From NCBI GenBank assembly GCA_017656505.1, contig JACDNU010000001.1, forward strand, positions 1-64,000: 64,000 nt of DNA, given 5' to 3'. A program made the position numbers and the translations under genes. Shown piece after piece: positions 58,959 to 64,000 of this stretch. This DNA comes from Archaeoglobus sp. (GTDB taxonomy: Archaea; Halobacteriota; Archaeoglobi; Archaeoglobales; Archaeoglobaceae). The notes beneath the pieces were generated by a model. The model was not told the DNA's origin. It did not search any database and worked only from the letters and a program-made list of their open reading frames with translations. Position 1 is the first letter of the stretch; the number at the start of each line of letters is the position of its first letter.

Positions 58959-60263
58959 TTAGGATATACCGGATATACCAGATATACCAAACATGACTAC
59001 CACTCCTTTAACCCCCTGAAGGAACCAGTCCGGGGGATAGAGTGTGACGATTACCAGCAGAGTTACAAGCAAACCTATAAGATTCACAATTCCCGTTCCT
59101 CTCCCTTTTCCAAGCTCTCTTGCCAATCTGAGATAGTAGGGAACTGAGATTGCAGAATTCAACACGAGCAATACGGCAAGCCAGAGGTAGCCAGAGTTGA
59201 CAAGAGAGAGGGTTATAAAGAGCTTGCTCCAGAATCCCATTAGCGGTGGCATTCCTATGAAAGAGAGAGCTAAAGCGTAAGTGAAAGGGGAACCCATTCC
59301 TTCTTTCTTTATTGCAGTAAAGAACCCTATTTTTCCCGCAGAATTAGCGAAGAGCTGGAGCAATGCCCCTGCAATTGCAAGATATACGAACTCAAGCCTC
59401 ACGATTGCGACGAGAGTTGCCAGAACGTAACCCATGTTCGCGACAGTTGAATATCCTAATACCCTCCCATGTTCCCTGCTTGTCAACGCGCCTATGTTCC
59501 CGACAAACATTGAAACTACTGCAAGAAAGGCTGTGAAGAGAGTGATGCTTTCCGTGAGTGGGGTTGAGGTTGCTATTAAAATCTTAAAAGCAACGATAAA
59601 GGGAACGATTTTCGCGAGGGATGCCACGATCGAGATTGGAATTGCATCGGCTGCTGCGAAAACATCCGGAACCCATTCGTGAAGCGGGGCAACTCCAACT
59701 TCAAGGCTTAAGCCAAGGATTAGGAAAACGTAACCGATTATGTAAAGGATCGGACTCGCTTGGGCAGAGAAAACCTGCGAAGAGAAGACCAAAAGCAGCG
59801 AGCCGATAAGGAAGAGCACCGTTGCGAAAACCATGAAGGTTATGTACTTAATCCCAACCTCCAGCTTCAGATCCTTCTCTCCCGTCAGAACGAGCACGTA
59901 GGTTGGAACAGAAACAAGAACGAAAGTAGCAAGAATTACCGCAAAGTTGTTGCTCAGAATCACCCAAACCGTGGCGAGAACCATCAACGCCACTAAAGCG
60001 TAGTCAATACCCTTGATCTGATTTTGAGAGATGTACAAGCAGAAAATGTTTAAAAGGCCGATTGCCGCCACGAAAACGCCGTAGAAGTACGTTTCAGCTG
60101 TCAAGGATGCCACACTTACTACGATAGCTATTATCGATGCAATAAAGCCTATTCTTCTGTCTTTAATTGAAAAAGCTGCCCCCAAGGTTAGAATTATGAT
60201 CGAAATTAGCAGCAAGGAGTTTGTTAACCCCAACTCTAAAGCCATTAAGGCCATCCGTACCAC
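58959..60263 (-). CDS. fqoN: F420H2:quinone oxidoreductase subunit N (NuoN-like)
   Basis: Antiporter-like: VGVAPLHEWVPDVFAAADAIPISIVASLAKI; operon position. Confidence 0.92.
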   Translation of the reverse strand: MVRMALMALELGLTNSLLLISIIILTLGAAFSIKDRRIGFIASIIAIVVSVASLTAETYFYGVFVAAIGLLNIFCLYISQNQIKGIDYALVALMVLATVWVILSNNFAVILATFVLVSVPTYVLVLTGEKDLKLEVGIKYITFMVFATVLFLIGSLLLVFSSQVFSAQASPILYIIGYVFLILGLSLEVGVAPLHEWVPDVFAAADAIPISIVASLAKIVPFIVAFKILIATSTPLTESITLFTAFLAVVSMFVGNIGALTSREHGRVLGYSTVANMGYVLATLVAIVRLEFVYLAIAGALLQLFANSAGKIGFFTAIKKEGMGSPFTYALALSFIGMPPLMGFWSKLFITLSLVNSGYLWLAVLLVLNSAISVPYYLRLARELGKGRGTGIVNLIGLLVTLLVIVTLYPPDWFLQGVKGVVVMFGISGISGIS

Positions 60264-62164
60264 CCCGCAATCGCGATCGCAACTATGAAGATCATTATCC
60301 AGGCTGCCACGATTCTGAGGTAACTGGGAAGATATCCTTTCTGAACAGCCCTTATTAGCCTTGAAATCCAGTCAAAGAAAGACGGAATCGCCTGATGGAA
60401 GAAGTAATCGATTCCTCTGTTAGCGTAATCCACCACAGCAGCAATGAACCACCCGATTTTTGGAATTATAAAATCATTCAAGAAGGGCAGATACATCCTG
60501 TCAGTCAGGAAAACTCCGACTCTCGAGAAGGCTTTAACACTGGGTTTGTATAATGCAATGAGATAGGAGACAGTAACGAGGACTCCCACAGCAAAAGAGG
60601 TCACTAGATGTCCTTCCTCAACGAAATGATGCTCGTGGGATACTGCGTAAAGCAAGATGAAGAGCATTGAAACCATGATCGAATAGGCAAGCTTCATAAG
60701 ATTTGCATTCTCAACATGCTCGTGTTTCGGCTTTTCTCCCCTCATAAAGTTCAGGCTCAGGAATTTTGCTAAAAATGCAGAATAAATGACAGATACCAAA
60801 ACCAGCAGGTAAAAAGGAAGTATCACTCCTTCTTCAGCCAGATGCTCCATCACCCCATCCATCGCCGACTTAACCCAGTAGGCGGTGAAGGGCGGGATGC
60901 CGGAGAGGAATAAAGTTGCTACTATCGTTACAGCGAATGCTGCTTTCATCTTCCTTGAAAAGACTCTGTCTCCAGAACAGAACCTGTCGTGGGTTGCATG
61001 GATTAGATGTCCTGCGACAAGGAAGAGCGATGCCTTCGCGAATGCATGAACCATCAAATACCAGAACGCAACTATTATCGCTATCTGCCCGATCCAGAAT
61101 GATGCAGCCGAAGAGGCGAACATCAAGCCAAGGCTCGACATTGTTGAGGCGGCGAGCAAAACCTTCCTCTCTCTTAAACCTAAAGCAACTATCGCACCAT
61201 AGAACGCGGAGATCAATCCGAGAAAGAGGACGACCGAGTAAACTACAGCCAAAGCAGGAGTTTCTGCGTTCCAAGGCTGGATATACCACGAAAGTCGCAT
61301 GAATAGATAAGTCCCAGCAGCGACCATCGTTGCACTGTGAAGCAACGCACTAACAGTCGTTGGGCCTGTCATAGCAGTCATGAGCCACTCGCTGAAAGGA
61401 AGCTGGGCCGACTTTGTGAAAGGCCCCATGAGAAAAAGGAAAAGCAGGAATACGCTTCCGAAAAACCCTATTCTCTCGAAAAGTTCATGCCAAGGAATGC
61501 TGTGGATGTCGAGCGTTCCGACCAAAGCGAAAATGGTAGCTATAGCAAAGAACATCGGCATGTCACCGAATCTTATCGTGGAGATGGCCCTCCATCCACC
61601 GAAGCTCGGACTCCAGCTGAGCTCCAGCGGGCCAACCTTTCTGCCTTTCTCCCCGACGAATGTTATTTCGTCATCGTCCCTGAACCAGTGGCCGATTAGT
61701 CCCCAAGACGCCAAACCGAGCCCTTCCCAGCCTATGAGGAGTGTTAAAAGATTGTCGCTGTAAACGACGAGGAGCATGGAAGCGGTGAAGGTGTTGAAAA
61801 AGAACCAGTACCATCCCAAGCGATAATCGTCTTTCATGTATTCCAGACCATAGACTCCAATCAAGAAAGCAATTAGGGCTGTAAGAACTCCCATGTATCG
61901 GCTTAGATAATCAACAACGAAGACGAAATTTATGTTCAGGCTGGGAATCCATGGATACGAATAGAATCCATCCTCAACGTTGAAGAGGATGTTGAGGGAA
62001 ATCAGAAGCGAGATGAAGAGGCCAAAAACCGAGAGATAGGGAAGCTTTCTCGCCCATTCTTCGCCAGGTCTGTAAATCCAAGCAATAGCGATAGGAAGGC
62101 TTGAGATTACAGGAACGAGAAACATGAGGCTGAGCTGTAGGATCTCGTTCATACTCCAGTTCAT
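60245..62164 (-). CDS. fqoL: F420H2:quinone oxidoreductase subunit L (NuoL-like)
   Basis: LLTLLIGWEGLGLASWGLIGHWF, GPFTKSAQLPFSEWLMTAMTGPTTVSALLHSATMV. Confidence 0.95.
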   Translation of the reverse strand: MNWSMNEILQLSLMFLVPVISSLPIAIAWIYRPGEEWARKLPYLSVFGLFISLLISLNILFNVEDGFYSYPWIPSLNINFVFVVDYLSRYMGVLTALIAFLIGVYGLEYMKDDYRLGWYWFFFNTFTASMLLVVYSDNLLTLLIGWEGLGLASWGLIGHWFRDDDEITFVGEKGRKVGPLELSWSPSFGGWRAISTIRFGDMPMFFAIATIFALVGTLDIHSIPWHELFERIGFFGSVFLLFLFLMGPFTKSAQLPFSEWLMTAMTGPTTVSALLHSATMVAAGTYLFMRLSWYIQPWNAETPALAVVYSVVLFLGLISAFYGAIVALGLRERKVLLAASTMSSLGLMFASSAASFWIGQIAIIVAFWYLMVHAFAKASLFLVAGHLIHATHDRFCSGDRVFSRKMKAAFAVTIVATLFLSGIPPFTAYWVKSAMDGVMEHLAEEGVILPFYLLVLVSVIYSAFLAKFLSLNFMRGEKPKHEHVENANLMKLAYSIMVSMLFILLYAVSHEHHFVEEGHLVTSFAVGVLVTVSYLIALYKPSVKAFSRVGVFLTDRMYLPFLNDFIIPKIGWFIAAVVDYANRGIDYFFHQAIPSFFDWISRLIRAVQKGYLPSYLRIVAAWIMIFIVAIAIAGWYGWP

Positions 62165-63588
62165 ACTCCACCTCCTATCACCGCTTTAAGTCCGTTTAAA
62201 AGCATCGTGATCAGAGGAGGGAAGATGAAGATTATCGAGAGTATGCCGATAAGGTACAACGGCACATCAAGATACCGGCTGATCTTAGGTCTCTCCATTG
62301 CCTTTGGCGTTCCGTAAAAGATCTTCTTTAAGGTGTAGAAGCTGTACCATCCTGAAAGAATGAAGATGAAAACTATAGCAAGAATTAATCCAACGTTTGC
62401 CAGGCTGAACACATCTACTACACCACGAAGGATAAAGAACTCCCCGAACATACCTATGGCAAGAATCCCACCTAGATTCATGAAGCCTAGCAAAGCAGCG
62501 TTAGATAAGGATGGAACGTACTCGTGCAGTCCTCCCATTTTTCTTATGTCTCGCAATCCATGGTAGCTTGCAATCAAGCCGCCTGCGGTCATGAAAAGAA
62601 TTGATTTCCCGAAAGCGTGGGACATGTACTGGATAACAACTCCAATCAGACCAAAGGTTCCGAGACACAATCCAATGAGAATGTAACCCATCTGGGAAAC
62701 AGTCGAGTATGCAAGCAATCTTTTGTAATCAGTCTGCCTGAAAACTGCAAACCCAGCATAGATGCTCGAGATGATTGCGTAAACAAGAATCGGGTTTCTG
62801 TATGCGATGATGAAAGAAGGATCGATAAGGTATGCTCTTAGTAGAATGTAGCCAGCAAGCCCAACGGTGAGGGGGCTTAGCAAGGCGCTAACTGGAGTTG
62901 GAGCCTCAGCATGGGCCCATGGGAGCCAGATATGTGGCCCAAGGCCGGGAAGCTTAATCACCATTCCAACGAAGATGAGAAGCCACGCCACCATGCTTAT
63001 AGCTGATATATCCCTTATAGCAAGGCTTGAATTATCCAGCGCTACCACGATAAAGCCTATCAGCATTAAAACTCCTGCTACATTTGTCCATATGAAGTAC
63101 AGAATCCCGACCCACCTTCTATTGCCGTATCCATAGAGGTAGATCAGAAGGAAGGAGGTTATGAGCGAGATCTCGAGGAAAATGTAAAGCAGAACTAAAT
63201 TCCCGCTGTATACTAGCCAGAGCATGGAGGCGGCGTAGAATCCAAAAATGATTATGTATTTTCTATATTCATCGCTCCCAAGCCCCATTTCCTCGAACCT
63301 GTGCTGCATGTAGGGAAGGGAGTAGTAAGCCACCATGGCCGAAACTATGCAAACCGTGAGGCCGAATGCGTTGGAGATCGGATCGATGAGGATGTAAAAG
63401 TCGCCTACCGGCGGTGAGAAGGAGACTAAATTTATTTCCTGCGTGCTAAGCATTGCTAAACTTGCTAAGGCACCGACAAAAGGAATCAGGAATGAGAGTG
63501 AGAGTAAATGAGTTGCTTTTTTCGGGTTTAGAAATGGGGCAAGCAGGGAGGCGATGAAGGGGAGAGTTAGGAGGTAAACCAGAATCAT
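62161..63588 (-). CDS. fqoM: F420H2:quinone oxidoreductase subunit M (NuoM-like)
   Basis: LLYIFLEISLITSFLLI, GLGPHIWLPWAHAEAPTPVSALLSPLTV. Confidence 0.94.
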   Translation of the reverse strand: MILVYLLTLPFIASLLAPFLNPKKATHLLSLSFLIPFVGALASLAMLSTQEINLVSFSPPVGDFYILIDPISNAFGLTVCIVSAMVAYYSLPYMQHRFEEMGLGSDEYRKYIIIFGFYAASMLWLVYSGNLVLLYIFLEISLITSFLLIYLYGYGNRRWVGILYFIWTNVAGVLMLIGFIVVALDNSSLAIRDISAISMVAWLLIFVGMVIKLPGLGPHIWLPWAHAEAPTPVSALLSPLTVGLAGYILLRAYLIDPSFIIAYRNPILVYAIISSIYAGFAVFRQTDYKRLLAYSTVSQMGYILIGLCLGTFGLIGVVIQYMSHAFGKSILFMTAGGLIASYHGLRDIRKMGGLHEYVPSLSNAALLGFMNLGGILAIGMFGEFFILRGVVDVFSLANVGLILAIVFIFILSGWYSFYTLKKIFYGTPKAMERPKISRYLDVPLYLIGILSIIFIFPPLITMLLNGLKAVIGGGV

Positions 63589-63929
63589 AGACCTTCACCT
63601 CCCGCAAAGATGGATGATGTTGTTATGTCCTCTTTTAGCTTATCAAGCTTTACTATTGTTGCAATTAGCACGAGAAGCTCACTGCTGCTTGTGAATACTG
63701 TAATAACAGCAATTCCTAGACTTTCATTGATTAGGCTTTCAATGGAGAAGAGCGGGAGCAAAGCAAGGAAGACGGATGCAAACATGAGTTCCAAGGATAT
63801 AAGCAATCTGATTAGATCCTTACTTGAAATCGCCATTAAATATGCGATCATGAGAATCGACACCGAGGTTATCAGGATAGTCGCGACATCAATCACCGGA
63901 TCTATCATCTGATCAATCACCTGAACCAC
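63585..63929 (-). CDS. fqoK: F420H2:quinone oxidoreductase subunit K (NuoK-like)
   Basis: DLIRLLISLELMFASVFLALL; SSELLVLIATIV; operon position; exact start uncertain. Confidence 0.9.
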   Translation of the reverse strand: MVQVIDQMIDPVIDVATILITSVSILMIAYLMAISSKDLIRLLISLELMFASVFLALLPLFSIESLINESLGIAVITVFTSSSELLVLIATIVKLDKLKEDITTSSIFAGGEGL

Positions 63930-64000
63930 CCCTTGAGATTGATAGAACAGATAACATCAGTAGAACCACCAAAGATGTAAGGGCCGAAAAAAGGAGGACA
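63913..64000 (-). CDS. fqoJ: C-terminal fragment of F420H2:quinone oxidoreductase subunit J (truncated by window edge)
   Basis: My translation VLLFSALTSLVVLLMLSVLSISRGGSGD* upstream of and overlapping fqoK. Confidence 0.6.
   Translation of the reverse strand, partial: VLLFSALTSLVVLLMLSVLSISRGGSGD

Noticed and set aside
60870-61302. Overlapping antisense ORFs within fqoL
   Set aside because: Shadow ORFs of a conserved antiporter-like subunit.
1-64000. CRISPR array, transposase or prophage
   Set aside because: No regularly spaced identical repeats, transposase-like ORFs or phage structural genes seen.

Overview
This is a 64 kb archaeal chromosome segment, most likely from the Archaeoglobales. 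That placement is inferred from an F420H2:quinone oxidoreductase (fqo) operon with fused fqoBC plus archaeal lipid, exosome, proteasome, PolD and thermosome genes. It is gene-dense and mostly housekeeping. From left to right it contains: mobB and a cobamide salvage/assembly cluster (cobY, cobS, cbiB, cobD, cbiZ, cobT-like); a PaaK-like CoA ligase with an SSS symporter, a 30-aa membrane micro-ORF and an atypical receiver protein; polD small subunit; signal peptidase; a split LysO-type exporter; thioredoxin; glmM; an acyl-CoA synthetase; truD with a wHTH regulator; an HD phosphohydrolase; an MscS channel; archaemetzincin; two radical SAM proteins; thermosome; a GGGP/DGGGP synthase pair; an rpoP-L37Ae-exosome-SBDS-psmA-Pop5 block; a MoxR/DUF58/transglutaminase cluster; DUF531-kptA; cooC-like; UbiA; CitG-like with DUF447; and the fqo operon, truncated at the right edge. 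Genes outside the supplied ORF track that I could support: two intron-containing tRNAs (Lys-CTT and Pro-TGG), a canonical C/D box sRNA at 18658-18713, rpoP, a 30-aa symporter-associated ORF, and the C-terminal fragment of fqoJ. The most notable non-genic signals are the C/D sRNA, nested inverted repeats before a wHTH regulator gene, a structured element at 49713-49778, and recurrent ~9-13 bp tandem microduplications at gene junctions. I saw no rRNA, CRISPR array or intact transposon. I found no convincing large undescribed multi-gene system.
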